NCBI GenBank assembly: GCA_002841625.1
Contig: PHAG01000008.1
Location: 124,001 to 188,000 of the forward strand
Origin: Firmicutes bacterium HGW-Firmicutes-1
GTDB lineage: Bacteria; Bacillota; Clostridia; Lachnospirales; Vallitaleaceae
DNA: 64,000 nucleotides
Direction of reading: 5' to 3'
The translations under genes were made by a program, and so were the position numbers. Each line of letters starts with the position of its first letter. Positions within the stretch are counted from its first letter, which is position 1. The notes beneath the pieces were generated by a model. The model saw nothing but the letters and a program-made list of their open reading frames with translations, was not told the DNA's origin and made no database searches. Shown piece after piece: positions 44,299 through 54,932 of the stretch.

Positions 44299-46206
44299 AT
44301 GAATCTAAAGACAAAGTTTTATTTGGTTTCTGGCATTGGCATTATAATTATTCAAGGCATATCATTCTTCCTTAGGCTAGGAGGACTAATTAACTTCTTA
44401 TTCTCAGCAGTATGTAGCATTATAATTATTTTCCTTGCGGATTGGATGTTTAATAAGTCTGAACTTCAACAGGTGAGGCAAAATGAACCGCAAACTAAGA
44501 TTGCTTCAGTAGAAGGGATTAAGGATGGTCTTGATGAAAAGCTATTTAATATAGCAGAAAGTATGGGATTTGATTCTCAACAACTTTTATGGTTGTCACA
44601 AGATAACATTAACACATTTGATAAGCTTGCAAAGATATCCTATGAGATTGAAAAATTTAGTGAACAAAATGCAGCTAGTTCTCAAGAAATCAATGCTAGT
44701 ATAAACGAACTGGTTGATACTTCAACTAATCTTAATACAAGTGTTGTTGAAATTGAAAAACATTCAAAAACATCAATTGAGATGCTTGAGAAAAACAAAA
44801 AGACAATCAATAGTATTGGTGATTTTATTTTAAGTTTAACAGATGTAATAACAGTTGCGTCAGATAATAATGTAGAACTACAAAGTTCGTCTAATAAAAT
44901 AAATGAAATTGTAGATTACATTAGAAAAATATCTAGTCAAACCAATCTGCTGGCATTAAATGCTGCAATTGAAGCGGCTAGAGCTGGTGAAGCAGGTAGA
45001 GGCTTCTCGGTTGTAGCAAGTGAAATTAGAAAGCTTGCTGAACAAACAGATGATGCCATTTCTGTAATCGAAGGCGTTGTAAAAAACATCATTGTTAAAA
45101 TTTCGACATCAAATAATGCTATGAGTGAAATTGGCGAAAAAATGAACAACGTAGATAATGTCATTAAGGAATCATCAGTTGTTATTAGTGAAATTGGATT
45201 GATCCTTAACGAAGTAAATACGAATATTGGGGAATTAAGTGAATTATCACTCGTTCAAAAAAACACTGCGATGGAAATTGAAAAGGCAGTAGAAGATGTT
45301 GCAATAGCAGTTGAAGAGACACACAATGTTACGTATAAATCAATTCAAATGGTTGAAATACAAAATAAAAAGAATAAGGAAGTACTTGTTTTCTGTAACA
45401 AGATCAGTGATGTAGCTGAAGCCTTACAAAAAGAAGCAGTTAATTTCAAAAAGAGTAATGAAATCATATTTGGGGTAAACCCATTTATGGAACCAGAAAG
45501 TATTAAGAGAATGTATGTGCCAATTCTTGAAAGAGTATGCGCGAGTATTGGACTTAAAGCTAGAATTATTATTGTAAGAAGTTATGATGCTTTAAGTGAA
45601 GGTGTTGAAAAAGGAATTATTGATATTGGATGGTTCTCGCCGTTTGCATATGTAAACGCTCATGATAAATGTGGAGTAAAAGCAGTGGTTACGCCTAGGG
45701 TTGGTGGTAAGAGCTCATATAATGGATATATTATCGCCCGTAAAGACGGAGAAGTTAAAAACATGAATGATTTGAAGGGCAAATCTTTTGGTTATGTTGA
45801 TCAAAATAGTGCTTCTGGTTATTTATATGCAAGAGATAGTATGAAGAATAGCAATTTAAATCCAGATAAGATATTTAATAAGGTTGTATTCTTAGGAAAT
45901 CACGATAATGTTATTAATGCAGTAATGCAAAGAGAAATAGATGCTGGAGCTACCTATAACGAAGCAATGGAAAAAGCACAAGCAAACGGCATTGCAGTTA
46001 ATGAGTTGAATATTATATCTAAAACAGATGACATTCCAAAGGATGCTTTAGCAGCTAGGAAAGACATGCCAGATGATATGATAGAGAAGATTAGAAAGGC
46101 CTTTGTTGAGTTCAATGACTACCAAGGCATTGACACTAAGGTTCAAGGCTTTATTGAGAGCAGCGACGAGCATTATGATATTATTAGAAAGTTAAATAGC
46201 AGATAA
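44299..46206 (+). CDS. Methyl-accepting chemotaxis protein with C-terminal PhnD-like domain
   Basis: A 635-residue receptor. Two adjacent hydrophobic segments (about 7-25 and 28-48) form a membrane hairpin with no outside domain. The signalling domain follows (about 90-380) with the hairpin tip [20 protein letters not shown]. After a linker, residues from about 390 match a PhnD/phosphonate-type periplasmic-binding protein ([60 protein letters not shown]). With no signal sequence for that part it must lie in the cytoplasm, so it could sense an internal phosphonate- or phosphate-like ligand. GGTGG precedes ATG 44299. Confidence 0.9.
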   Translation: MNLKTKFYLVSGIGIIIIQGISFFLRLGGLINFLFSAVCSIIIIFLADWMFNKSELQQVRQNEPQTKIASVEGIKDGLDEKLFNIAESMGFDSQQLLWLSQDNINTFDKLAKISYEIEKFSEQNAASSQEINASINELVDTSTNLNTSVVEIEKHSKTSIEMLEKNKKTINSIGDFILSLTDVITVASDNNVELQSSSNKINEIVDYIRKISSQTNLLALNAAIEAARAGEAGRGFSVVASEIRKLAEQTDDAISVIEGVVKNIIVKISTSNNAMSEIGEKMNNVDNVIKESSVVISEIGLILNEVNTNIGELSELSLVQKNTAMEIEKAVEDVAIAVEETHNVTYKSIQMVEIQNKKNKEVLVFCNKISDVAEALQKEAVNFKKSNEIIFGVNPFMEPESIKRMYVPILERVCASIGLKARIIIVRSYDALSEGVEKGIIDIGWFSPFAYVNAHDKCGVKAVVTPRVGGKSSYNGYIIARKDGEVKNMNDLKGKSFGYVDQNSASGYLYARDSMKNSNLNPDKIFNKVVFLGNHDNVINAVMQREIDAGATYNEAMEKAQANGIAVNELNIISKTDDIPKDALAARKDMPDDMIEKIRKAFVEFNDYQGIDTKVQGFIESSDEHYDIIRKLNSR

Positions 46207-46224
46207 ATTAAAGATGAAATTATG

Positions 46225-46261
46225 AGAGGGCTTAACACATGTGTTGAGCCCTCATTTTATT
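46225..46261 (+). terminator. Terminator of the MCP gene
   Basis: GAGGGCTTAACAC and GTGTTGAGCCCTC form a 13-bp near-perfect stem followed by ATTTTATT. From here to 46650 the DNA is AT-rich and I see no gene. Confidence 0.9.
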
Positions 46262-46653
46262 GAATTATTACTTTTGTGGAATCAGATTAGCGTAGGAAAA
46301 TAAGACGAACAGGAAGTCAAATGAGGGAGTATAGCAATATCAAAGCAAATTAGAGTGAATAATGGCGAATATACAAGGCATAAGACATAAGATTAGCTAC
46401 TATTAAAAATAAAGTATTGCTACATGTCCATGGTTTTTAGAGTTATTATAGAATAAATAAATAAAATAAATCTAATTAGTGAATATAAATACAATAATAG
46501 TGAATACTAATTTACGAGTGAATAAGCACAAGAAGCTTGTAAAATAGGGGATAAGTGGTACTATTAACCTAATTTATTCAATATACATATTGTTATATAT
46601 TTAACGATAAATATAGAGATCGAATTGGTGATATAGACAGGGATTGATTAAAC

Positions 46654-46682
46654 TTGACAATAAATTATGTATATAGTACAAT
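46654..46682 (+). promoter_or_regulatory. Promoter of the glpP leader
   Basis: TTGACA, a 17-bp spacer and TACAAT. The transcript would begin near 46689 and meet a terminator within about 60 bases. Confidence 0.75.
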
Positions 46683-46711
46683 AACTACAAAATATTTTTT
46701 ACGAATAATAT

Positions 46712-46750
46712 AACCGCATGTATTCTTTAAGGATATTGATGCGGTTTTTT
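46712..46750 (+). terminator. Early terminator (attenuator) between promoter and glpP
   Basis: AACCGCAT and ATGCGGTT pair around a 19-nt loop, followed by T4 beyond the stem. It lies about 90 bp before ATG 46841, so glpP may be controlled by read-through. Confidence 0.75.
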
Positions 46751-46840
46751 GTTGGGTTAGGTAGTTTGATGCTTTTTACCATGTTAAATAGCGATATAAT
46801 CCCTACCCTTAACCGGTTAATAGTGAATTAGGAGGCAACA

Positions 46841-47410
46841 ATGAAGAAAAAAGATGTATATGAAATACTTGTTAACAACCCAATCATAGCTGCTGTAAGT
46901 GACAGAGAAAAACTAGATAAAGCACTCAAATCTCCGTGCGAAGTCATTTTTATGCTTTATGGAGACATTTTTACGCTAAAGGAAGATGTTCAAGCTGTAT
47001 TAGATCAAGATAAGTATGTTTTTGTGCACCTTGACTTAATAAAGGGCTTTTCGAATGATGCTTATTCCCTGAAATATATACAAGAACAGATTAAACCAAG
47101 CGGTGTAGTGACTACGAAAACAAGTCTAGTTAAGAAGGCTAAGGAACTGAACTGCTTTGTTGTACAAAGGTTATTTATATTAGATTCTAAGTCCATTCAA
47201 GCTGGAATTCAAACAATACATCAAGTAACACCTGATGCAGTTGAAATTATGCCTGGTGTAGTTCCTAAGATTACAAAGGAAATTAATAAGGCTGTAAGAG
47301 TTCCAATCATCACTGGAGGGTTAATAGAAACCAAGCATGAAATTATTGAAAGTCTAGACGCAGGTGCAACTTGCATTTCGACAAGCTGTGAAAAGATCTG
47401 GTATAGTTAA
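46841..47410 (+). CDS. glpP: GlpP, glycerol-3-phosphate-responsive antiterminator
   Basis: A 189-residue barrel protein of the GlpP family. Typical stretches are NPIIAAVSDREKLDKAL, VIFMLYGDIFTLKE, VFVHLDLIKGFSNDAYSLKYI, GVVTTKTSLVKKAKEL and EIMPGVVPKITKEI, ending GGLIETKHEI. With glycerol-3-phosphate it binds leader RNA of glp genes and prevents termination, as known in Bacillus. Two downstream leaders here share a candidate target (47590 and 50156). AGGAGGC precedes ATG 46841. Confidence 0.93.
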   Translation: MKKKDVYEILVNNPIIAAVSDREKLDKALKSPCEVIFMLYGDIFTLKEDVQAVLDQDKYVFVHLDLIKGFSNDAYSLKYIQEQIKPSGVVTTKTSLVKKAKELNCFVVQRLFILDSKSIQAGIQTIHQVTPDAVEIMPGVVPKITKEINKAVRVPIITGGLIETKHEIIESLDAGATCISTSCEKIWYS

Positions 47411-47526
47411 AACATACAAAAATTGAACTCAAAACCAACGCACAGCTAAATAAAGTGAGTTAAATTGTTAACAATTATCCATCATTTGCCTATTCAATAT
47501 ACAATGTGAATTAAAAAAAATAAATA

Positions 47527-47556
47527 TTGACAAAATAGTTGTTTGTTTTGTATAAT
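47527..47556 (+). promoter_or_regulatory. Promoter of the glycerol transporter-glpK operon
   Basis: TTGACA, an 18-bp spacer and TATAAT, about 230 bp before the first gene. Confidence 0.75.
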
Positions 47557-47589
47557 GAATCTATAATTTAATAACGTTTAGGCTGAGAC

Positions 47590-47710
47590 GATGAGAGCCG
47601 TATTTGTAATATGTATATATTATATAACTTATTATATAAACTTTTATTTAATTAAAAGTAATGAGTTGTTAATATTAATAATATGTATATGATACAGCTT
47701 TTATTTTTTT
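47590..47710 (+). promoter_or_regulatory. Candidate GlpP-responsive leader of the glycerol operon
   Basis: GATGAGAGCCGTAT (47590-47603) is shared with the leader at 50156. Its GCCGTAT half can pair, with one mismatch, with ATACAGC at 47692-47698, followed by TTTTATTTTTTT, giving a terminator-like structure with a long loop. GlpP binding to the GATGAGA part would favour read-through into the membrane protein genes and glpK. Confidence 0.55.
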
Positions 47711-47787
47711 GGGCGAATAGCTCAATGGGGAAATTATCTCAATTCTAAGCGTTACAACAATTAATTAAATTTAAGGGAGGCAATAAC

Positions 47788-48141
47788 ATGAAACATGTAG
47801 GTACGATTTTAGGAGCTGCATTAGCTGGACTTTTCGTTTTCGGTGTATGGGGAAAATTTGCTGCAGCGTACGGAATTGGTGGAGGTTGGTTTGCTGGTTT
47901 AGCGATTATTAGTATCATGTGGTTTATGAATCACTTCGTTGGTCTTATTAACAATGATGGAGCTTTCGTTGACCAAGGACTTGCAGTAGGTATTGCAGGA
48001 ACAACTATGGGTGGATTTAATGACGGTTTTGATACTATAGCAGCATCATTCCCTACATTAGGTTTAGTATTACTCGGAGCATGCTGTGGTGGTATTACTG
48101 CAGGTTTATTCCAAAAATATCAAGCTAACAAAGCAAACTAA
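47788..48141 (+). CDS. Putative glycerol transporter subunit, Lin0368-like
   Basis: A 117-residue protein with about three hydrophobic segments and many Gly residues (GTILGAALAGLFVFGVW, GIAGTTMGGFNDGFDTI, LVLLGACCGGITAGLF). It resembles the Lin0368 family as I remember it, small paired membrane proteins annotated as putative glycerol transporter subunits. No GlpF aquaglyceroporin is in the window, so this gene and the next are the best candidates for glycerol entry. GGGAGG precedes ATG 47788. It is also slightly similar to its neighbour. Confidence 0.75.
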   Translation: MKHVGTILGAALAGLFVFGVWGKFAAAYGIGGGWFAGLAIISIMWFMNHFVGLINNDGAFVDQGLAVGIAGTTMGGFNDGFDTIAASFPTLGLVLLGACCGGITAGLFQKYQANKAN

Positions 48142-48161
48142 TTAAAAGGAGGAGAACTTAA

Positions 48162-48500
48162 ATGACAACTCAATTAGCAATAGGAACATTTTTTGGAGGG
48201 TTTTTATTTCCATTCATCATTCGTTTATGCTGGGGTAAACTTTGTGAAACATTAGGACCAATCGGCGGATGGGTAGCAGCAGGCTTTATCGTAGGTACAG
48301 CTTGGACATTGAATCATGGTGCAGGCTTAATTTTCCAATCTGGAACAGCTTGGATCGACATGGGGTGGGCAGCTGGAACTGGTTTATTTGTAGCAAATAT
48401 TGTAGTTGATAAAGCAGACATCGGAAAAGGCTTTGTTAATTTAATTATGGTAGCACTTGGTGGGACTTTAGGCGGATTCTTAGTATCTTGTATTGGATAA
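48162..48500 (+). CDS. Putative glycerol transporter subunit, second component
   Basis: A 112-residue membrane protein with three hydrophobic segments (FFGGFLFPFIIRLCW, GPIGGWVAAGFIVGTAWTLN, VNLIMVALGGTLGGFLVSC). The plan is the same as the gene 20 bp upstream: the GGGW/IGGWVAAG and W.(M/L)NH features appear in both, suggesting a heteromeric pair from an old duplication. GGAGGAG precedes ATG 48162. It is followed by glpK. Confidence 0.75.
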   Translation: MTTQLAIGTFFGGFLFPFIIRLCWGKLCETLGPIGGWVAAGFIVGTAWTLNHGAGLIFQSGTAWIDMGWAAGTGLFVANIVVDKADIGKGFVNLIMVALGGTLGGFLVSCIG

Positions 48501-48581
48501 GAATTAATTTTATCAAATAAAAGATATTAAATTTTTGAGAATACAAATTTTATGTTTATATTAATGAACTATTAAAATTAA

Positions 48582-50090
<1,509 letters not shown>

Positions 50091-50101
50091 TCAATTTAGA
50101 C

Positions 50102-50130
50102 TTGATATTTATTTAAAAATTTAGTAAAAT
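50102..50130 (+). promoter_or_regulatory. Promoter of the glycerol-3-phosphate dehydrogenase operon
   Basis: TTGATA, a 17-bp spacer and TAAAAT, directly after glpK. Confidence 0.5.
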
Positions 50131-50155
50131 ATAATATATAAAATAGTGGCATGAT

Positions 50156-50219
50156 GATGAGAAGCCGTATGAGTAGAGTTAAATTAATAGCTTTATCTAA
50201 TACGGCTTCTTTTATTCTT
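50156..50219 (+). promoter_or_regulatory. Candidate GlpP-responsive attenuator of the glycerol-3-phosphate dehydrogenase operon
   Basis: GATGAGAAGCCGTAT (50156-50170) overlaps a perfect terminator stem, GAAGCCGTAT with ATACGGCTTC (50200-50209), followed by TTTTATTC. The same motif appears in the transporter-glpK leader. Binding of GlpP to the 5' half would stop the hairpin forming. Confidence 0.7.
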
Positions 50220-50260
50220 TATTACTATATAATTAAGGAAATATATAAGGAGGCAACACA

Positions 50261-51703
50261 ATGTATGATGTAGTAGTTATTGGTGCTGGTATTGCAGGCA
50301 CATTCATTGCAAGAGAATTATCACGTTATGATTTAAAAATCGCTATTGTTGAAAAAACAAATGATGTAGCAAATTCTACGACTATGGCAAACAGTGCGAT
50401 AATTCATGCAGGTTATGATGCTCCAGCAAACAAGAAGAAAGGTTATTTTAATGCAAAGGGTAATGCATTATATGATCAAGTTTGTGAAGAGTTAGATGTT
50501 CCGTTTAAAAGAATCGGTTCATTAGTAGTAGCTTTTTCTGAAGAGGATAAAATCACATTACAAAAGCTATATGAAAATGGATTAGAGGTTGGGGTTCCTG
50601 GTATGGAAATCCTTAATCAAGAACAAGTACTTGCTATGGAGCCAAACTTAAATAAAGAAATCCTTGGTGCTTTACATGCTCCATCAGGTGGCGTTATATC
50701 CCCTTGGGAAATGGCTATTGCCTTAGCTGAAAATGCTATGGAAAATGGTGCTGAATTATTCCTAAACAAAGAAGTAAAAGATATGAAAAAAGAAGATGAT
50801 AAATTTACTATTTTCTTTGAAGATGGTACTATGGAAGCTAAATATGTCATTAATTGTGCAGGTCTTTACTCAGATAAAATTAACAACATGGTTGCAACTC
50901 CACTTTTCGAAATCAAACCTCGTAAAGGTGAATATTTTATTTTAGATAAGAGCGAAGGTAATTTAGTAAGTAAGGTTATTTTCCAATGTCCAAGTGAAAA
51001 AGGAAAAGGTATTTTAGTATCTCCAACGGTACACGGTAACCTATTAGTAGGTCCTGACTCCGAACCGATTGATGATAGAGATGATATCAGTACTTCAAGA
51101 GATGCTCTTGAGATGATTAGAGAGACTGCTTTATTAACATGTAAAAATATTCCTTATGGTAAAGTTATTCGTTCCTTCTCAGGTGTAAGATCTACAGCTG
51201 ATTATGGAGACTTTATAATTGGCGAATCACCAGAGGTAAAAGGATTAATCAATATTGGTGGTTTTGAATCACCTGGTTTATCTTCTGCGCCTGCTGTTGC
51301 TCAATATGTTGTTGATCTTATGAAAACCATTACAGGTGGTTTAACTGAAAAAGCTGATTTTAATCCAAGAAGAAGACCTTTTGTAAGGTTTGAAGAATTA
51401 TCTGAAGTAGAAAAAGCAGAACTAGTTAAAAATAATCCAAAATATGGACGTGTTATTTGCCGTTGTGAAACAATTACAGAAGGCGAAATCATTGATTCAA
51501 TCCATAGAAAAGCTGGAGCAACTACTGTAAAAGGCGTTAAGAAAAGAACTAGAGCTGGTATGGGACGTTGTCAAGGTGGATTCTGCTCACCAAGAGTAGT
51601 TGAAATTTTAGCAAGAGAGCTTAATTGTGATATTAAAGATATCAAATTAGACGGACAAAGCAGTTATATCTTATCTGATAGAACTAAAAACGTAGAAGAA
51701 TAA
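50261..51703 (+). CDS. glpA: FAD-dependent glycerol-3-phosphate dehydrogenase, GlpA-type with 2Fe-2S domain
   Basis: A 480-residue flavoprotein. The FAD motif VVIGAGIAGTFIAREL is at the N-terminus, the DAO substrate domain contains IRSFSGVRSTADYGDF, and a BFD-like 2Fe-2S domain ends the protein with ICRCETITEGEI and GMGRCQGGFCSPRVVE. It oxidises glycerol-3-phosphate to dihydroxyacetone phosphate and passes electrons to the GlpB-like protein downstream. No GlpC membrane anchor is present, as is usual in Clostridia. AGGAGGC precedes ATG 50261. Confidence 0.92.
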   Translation: MYDVVVIGAGIAGTFIARELSRYDLKIAIVEKTNDVANSTTMANSAIIHAGYDAPANKKKGYFNAKGNALYDQVCEELDVPFKRIGSLVVAFSEEDKITLQKLYENGLEVGVPGMEILNQEQVLAMEPNLNKEILGALHAPSGGVISPWEMAIALAENAMENGAELFLNKEVKDMKKEDDKFTIFFEDGTMEAKYVINCAGLYSDKINNMVATPLFEIKPRKGEYFILDKSEGNLVSKVIFQCPSEKGKGILVSPTVHGNLLVGPDSEPIDDRDDISTSRDALEMIRETALLTCKNIPYGKVIRSFSGVRSTADYGDFIIGESPEVKGLINIGGFESPGLSSAPAVAQYVVDLMKTITGGLTEKADFNPRRRPFVRFEELSEVEKAELVKNNPKYGRVICRCETITEGEIIDSIHRKAGATTVKGVKKRTRAGMGRCQGGFCSPRVVEILARELNCDIKDIKLDGQSSYILSDRTKNVEE

Positions 51704-51727
51704 AGAATAAGAAGAGAGGTGATAAAG

Positions 51728-52993
51728 ATGCGTGATTATGAAATAGTTGTAGTAGGTGGAGGCCCAGCAGGACTTGCAGCAGCCATTGAAGCGAAGAAAA
51801 ATGGAGCAGATAATATACTTATAATAGAACGTGATAGAGAGTTAGGCGGTATTTTACAACAATGTATTCACAACGGCTTCGGCTTACATATTTTCAAAGA
51901 GCAATTAACTGGACCAGAATACGCAGAACGTTTTATTGTTGAATTAAAAGAAAATGGTATTGATTACCTTACAGATACGATTGTGCTTGAAGTTGGAGAC
52001 AATAAAAAGGTTCATGCTATGAATCCTAAAGATGGCTACTTTATCGTTCAAGCCAAAGCTGTTATTTTAGCTATGGGTTGTAGAGAAAGAACTAGAGGAG
52101 CAATTACGATTCCTGGTTATAGACCTGCTGGTGTATTTACTGCTGGAACAGCACAAAGATATACGAACATGGAAGGTTATATGCCAGGTAAAAAAGTATT
52201 TATCCTTGGTTCAGGTGATATCGGATTGATTATGGCTCGCCGTATGGTTTTAGAAGGCGCAGAAGTAATTGGTGTTGCTGAAGTACTACCATTCTCTGGT
52301 GGTTTAAAACGTAACATCGTTCAATGTTTAGATGATTATAATATTCCACTATATTTAAGCCATACAATTACTGAAATTAGAGGTAAGGAAAGACTTGAAG
52401 GTATCACTGTAGCTAAAGTAGATGAAAACAGAATACCAATAGTTGGTTCAGAAAAATACTATGAATGTGATACATTATTACTTTCAGTTGGATTAATTCC
52501 AGAAAATGAGTTATCTAGACAAGCTGGTATTGTGATTAATCCTAAAACATCAGGACCTATTGTAAATGAATCAATGGAAACTAGTGTTGAAGGTATCTTT
52601 GCTTGTGGTAATGTTGTTCATGTACATGATCTTGTTGACTTCGTTACAGAAGAAAGCCGTCGTGCTGGATTAAATGCTGCAAGATATGTAAAGGGTGAGC
52701 TAAAAGCAGAAGGCCATTTAGTGTCAACTGAAGCAGGTCCTGGTATTGTTTATATAGTACCAAGTAAGATTCGTGTAGAAAATATCGAAAGTAGTTTAGA
52801 CTTATTTATGCGTGTAAATAATGTTTACCATAATGCTAAGCTTCAACTTATTTCTGATGGTAAAGTTTACAAAGAATATAAGAAAAAACACTTAGCACCA
52901 GGTGAAATGGAAAAAATTAGATTGAATAAAAAGCAACTTCAAGAACTAGGAAATGACCTACAAATTAAAGTTGTAGTAGAGGAGGTAGTTTAG
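51728..52993 (+). CDS. GlpB-like FAD/NAD(P) oxidoreductase
   Basis: A 421-residue flavoprotein. Start ATG 51728 has GAGG at eight bases; the GTG at 51719 overlaps it. Motifs are VVVGGGPAGLAAAIEAKKNG, an ERDRELGGILQQCIHNGFG substrate-side segment, a second fold FILGSGDIGLIMARRMVLEG and FACGNVVHVHDLVDFV. It is the standard partner between the GlpA-like and DUF1667 proteins in Firmicutes glycerol operons, probably passing electrons to NAD(P) or another carrier. Confidence 0.85.
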   Translation: MRDYEIVVVGGGPAGLAAAIEAKKNGADNILIIERDRELGGILQQCIHNGFGLHIFKEQLTGPEYAERFIVELKENGIDYLTDTIVLEVGDNKKVHAMNPKDGYFIVQAKAVILAMGCRERTRGAITIPGYRPAGVFTAGTAQRYTNMEGYMPGKKVFILGSGDIGLIMARRMVLEGAEVIGVAEVLPFSGGLKRNIVQCLDDYNIPLYLSHTITEIRGKERLEGITVAKVDENRIPIVGSEKYYECDTLLLSVGLIPENELSRQAGIVINPKTSGPIVNESMETSVEGIFACGNVVHVHDLVDFVTEESRRAGLNAARYVKGELKAEGHLVSTEAGPGIVYIVPSKIRVENIESSLDLFMRVNNVYHNAKLQLISDGKVYKEYKKKHLAPGEMEKIRLNKKQLQELGNDLQIKVVVEEVV

Positions 52994-53356
52994 ATGTCAG
53001 TAAAAAGTTTAACATGTATCGCATGTCCTGTTGGATGTCAACTTGAAGTAACAATCAAAGGCGATGACATTACTGTAACTGGAAATGCGTGTAATCGTGG
53101 TCCGGAATATGCAGTTAATGAACTAACCAATCCTACTAGAGTATTGACTACAACAGTTGCTGTTAAAGATGGTTTCTTAAATCGTTTACCAGTAAATACA
53201 AACATAGAAATCCCAAAAGGACTTTTATTCGAAGCTATGGAAATAATCAATAAGACTATGGTTCAAGCACCTGTTAAAGTAAGAGACGTAATTATTAAAG
53301 ATATTCTTGGTACAGGCGCAGATGTTCTTGCATCAAGAAGTATGAGCAAGAAGTAA
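52994..53356 (+). CDS. DUF1667 protein with four Cys
   Basis: A 120-residue protein with CIACPVGC (C8, C11, C15) and C33 in NACNRG, the arrangement of a small Fe-S or zinc site. The rest is beta-rich with LTTTVAVKDGFLNRLPVNTN. It always travels with GlpA/GlpB-like oxidoreductases in anaerobes and probably completes their electron path. ATG 52994 directly follows the preceding stop, with GAGGAGG inside that gene. Confidence 0.85.
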   Translation: MSVKSLTCIACPVGCQLEVTIKGDDITVTGNACNRGPEYAVNELTNPTRVLTTTVAVKDGFLNRLPVNTNIEIPKGLLFEAMEIINKTMVQAPVKVRDVIIKDILGTGADVLASRSMSKK

Positions 53357-53386
53357 TATTAGTTCAACTTTATACCATTAAGAAAG

Positions 53387-53414
53387 TGGAGCTAATAATA
53401 GCTCCTTTTTCTTT
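53387..53414 (+). terminator. Terminator of the glpA operon
   Basis: GGAGCT and AGCTCC pair around a 6-nt loop, followed by TTTTTC. Confidence 0.88.
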
Positions 53415-53529
53415 TGAACTAATACATTAATGATAATTTTACTAAGTAGGATGAAAAAGTTTTTCTAATTATAGAAAACCAATTCATCTTATCTGAAATG
53501 ACAATTCATTAATTTTATCTGAAATGATA

Positions 53530-53558
53530 TTGACATCAACAAATGGTTATGTTAACAT
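53530..53558 (+). promoter_or_regulatory. Promoter of the riboflavin operon
   Basis: TTGACA, a 17-bp spacer and TAACAT, just upstream of the riboswitch. A 13-base direct repeat TTATCTGAAATGA at 53489 and 53515 precedes it. Confidence 0.75.
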
Positions 53559-53576
53559 TATGTCAATTAAATAGTG

Positions 53577-53682
53577 TTCTTCGGGGCAGGGTGTAATTCC
53601 CTACCGGCGGTAAAGTCCGCGAGCCAATTGGCTGACTTGGTGTAATTCCAAGACCGACAGTATAGTCTGGATGAGAGAAGAA
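53577..53682 (+). promoter_or_regulatory. FMN riboswitch (RFN element)
   Basis: The signature strings TCTTCGGGGCAGGGTG, ATTCCCTACCGGCGGTAAAG, CCGCGAGC, TTGGTGTAATTCCAAGACCG and ACAGTATAGTCTGGATG occur in order, closed by TTCTTC and GAAGAA. FMN binding would favour the terminator at 53717 and lower riboflavin synthesis. Confidence 0.97.
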
Positions 53683-53716
53683 TAGTAATCTGTATTTTTA
53701 ATGTATAGATGAGCTA

Positions 53717-53752
53717 GGCCCTGAAGAATTAATATCTTTAGGGTCTTTATTT
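53717..53752 (+). terminator. Riboswitch-controlled terminator of the rib operon
   Basis: GGCCCTGAAGA and TCTTTAGGGTC pair around an 8-nt loop, followed by TTTATTTAT. It lies between aptamer and ribD, as expected for transcriptional control. Confidence 0.85.
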
Positions 53753-53804
53753 ATATTGTTAAGTAGTTATAGGTAATATAACGTGGAAAGAAGGGTAGAT
53801 TCAA

Positions 53805-54893
53805 ATGAAGTACGAATTCATGAAAAGAGCTATTGAATTGTCTAAGCTTGGCATTGGTCATGTGAATCCTAATCCACTTGTTGGTGCAGTTCTCGTAAGA
53901 GATGACATTATTATTGGCGAAGGATACCATGAATACTATGGTGGAAATCATGCCGAAGTAAATGCATTCTTAAATGCGAATGAAGATGTGACAAATGCGC
54001 ATATTTATGTTACCTTGGAGCCCTGCTCACATTATGGTAAGACCCCGCCTTGTGTTGACAAGATAATTGAAAAGAAAATTTCCAAAGTATTTATAGGAAT
54101 GAAAGATCCCAATCCTCTGGTTATGGGAAGAGGAATCAATAAGTTGTTAGAAAATGGTATAGAAGTAGAGGTTGGATTATATGAAGATGAAATTAAACAA
54201 CTAAATGAAATATTTATAAAATATATTACTACTAAAATGCCCTTCTGTATTTTGAAAACAGCAATGACTCTTGATGGTAAGATAGCAACGAGAACTGGTG
54301 AATCCAAGTGGATTACAAATGAAAAATCAAGAAATTATGTGCATCAATTAAGAAATAGAGTAGCTGGAATAATGGTAGGAATTGGTACAGTTATCAAAGA
54401 TAACCCATCCCTAGACACACGTCTTGATGGTGTTAAGAGTAGAAATCCTATTAAAATCATTATTGATTCGAGGTGTAGAATCCCAATTGATTCCAAGCTA
54501 TTTCTTACTGGATCCAAGTCTTCAATTATCATAGCAGTAACGAAAACAATAGATAATAAGCACTTAGATGCTATAAAAGAAAAAGCTGAAATTATTGTAA
54601 CGCCAGAAAAGGATGGACAAGTTGATCTTAGTTATTTGTTCGAAAAGCTAGGAGAAAGAGGCATTGATAGTGTTCTGATTGAAGGGGGTGGCAATGTTAA
54701 TTATAGTGCTGTTAGAGCAAATATTGTTGATAAGCTGGTTACATTTATTGGTCCAAAGATAATCGGCGGTAAAGATGCCTTAACTTCCTTTGAAGGAGAA
54801 GGTATTGAAAAAATGGAGGATGCCATCTTATTAAAAAAATCAAAGATTTATCAATTTGATGATGACATTATGATTGAAAGTTATTTTTCTTAA
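53805..54893 (+). CDS. ribD: Riboflavin biosynthesis deaminase/reductase RibD
   Basis: A 362-residue two-domain enzyme. The zinc deaminase has NPLVGAV, HAE (H49, E51) and PCSHYGKTPPC (C74, C83). The reductase has LKTAMTLDGKIATRTGESKWI, VGIGTVIKDNPSLDTR and LIEGGGNVNYS. It carries out the second and third steps after GTP cyclohydrolase II. GAAAGAAGGG precedes ATG 53805. First gene of ribDE-BA-H behind the FMN riboswitch. Confidence 0.96.
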   Translation: MKYEFMKRAIELSKLGIGHVNPNPLVGAVLVRDDIIIGEGYHEYYGGNHAEVNAFLNANEDVTNAHIYVTLEPCSHYGKTPPCVDKIIEKKISKVFIGMKDPNPLVMGRGINKLLENGIEVEVGLYEDEIKQLNEIFIKYITTKMPFCILKTAMTLDGKIATRTGESKWITNEKSRNYVHQLRNRVAGIMVGIGTVIKDNPSLDTRLDGVKSRNPIKIIIDSRCRIPIDSKLFLTGSKSSIIIAVTKTIDNKHLDAIKEKAEIIVTPEKDGQVDLSYLFEKLGERGIDSVLIEGGGNVNYSAVRANIVDKLVTFIGPKIIGGKDALTSFEGEGIEKMEDAILLKKSKIYQFDDDIMIESYFS

Positions 54894-54932
54894 TAAGATG
54901 TTTGAATATACGGTTATGAAGGAGGTGTTACA

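Noticed and set aside
47712-47755. tRNA-like sequence beginning GGGCGAATAGCTCAATGGGG
   Set aside because: It resembles the 5' half of a tRNA, but there is no anticodon arm, T arm or matching acceptor strand afterwards.
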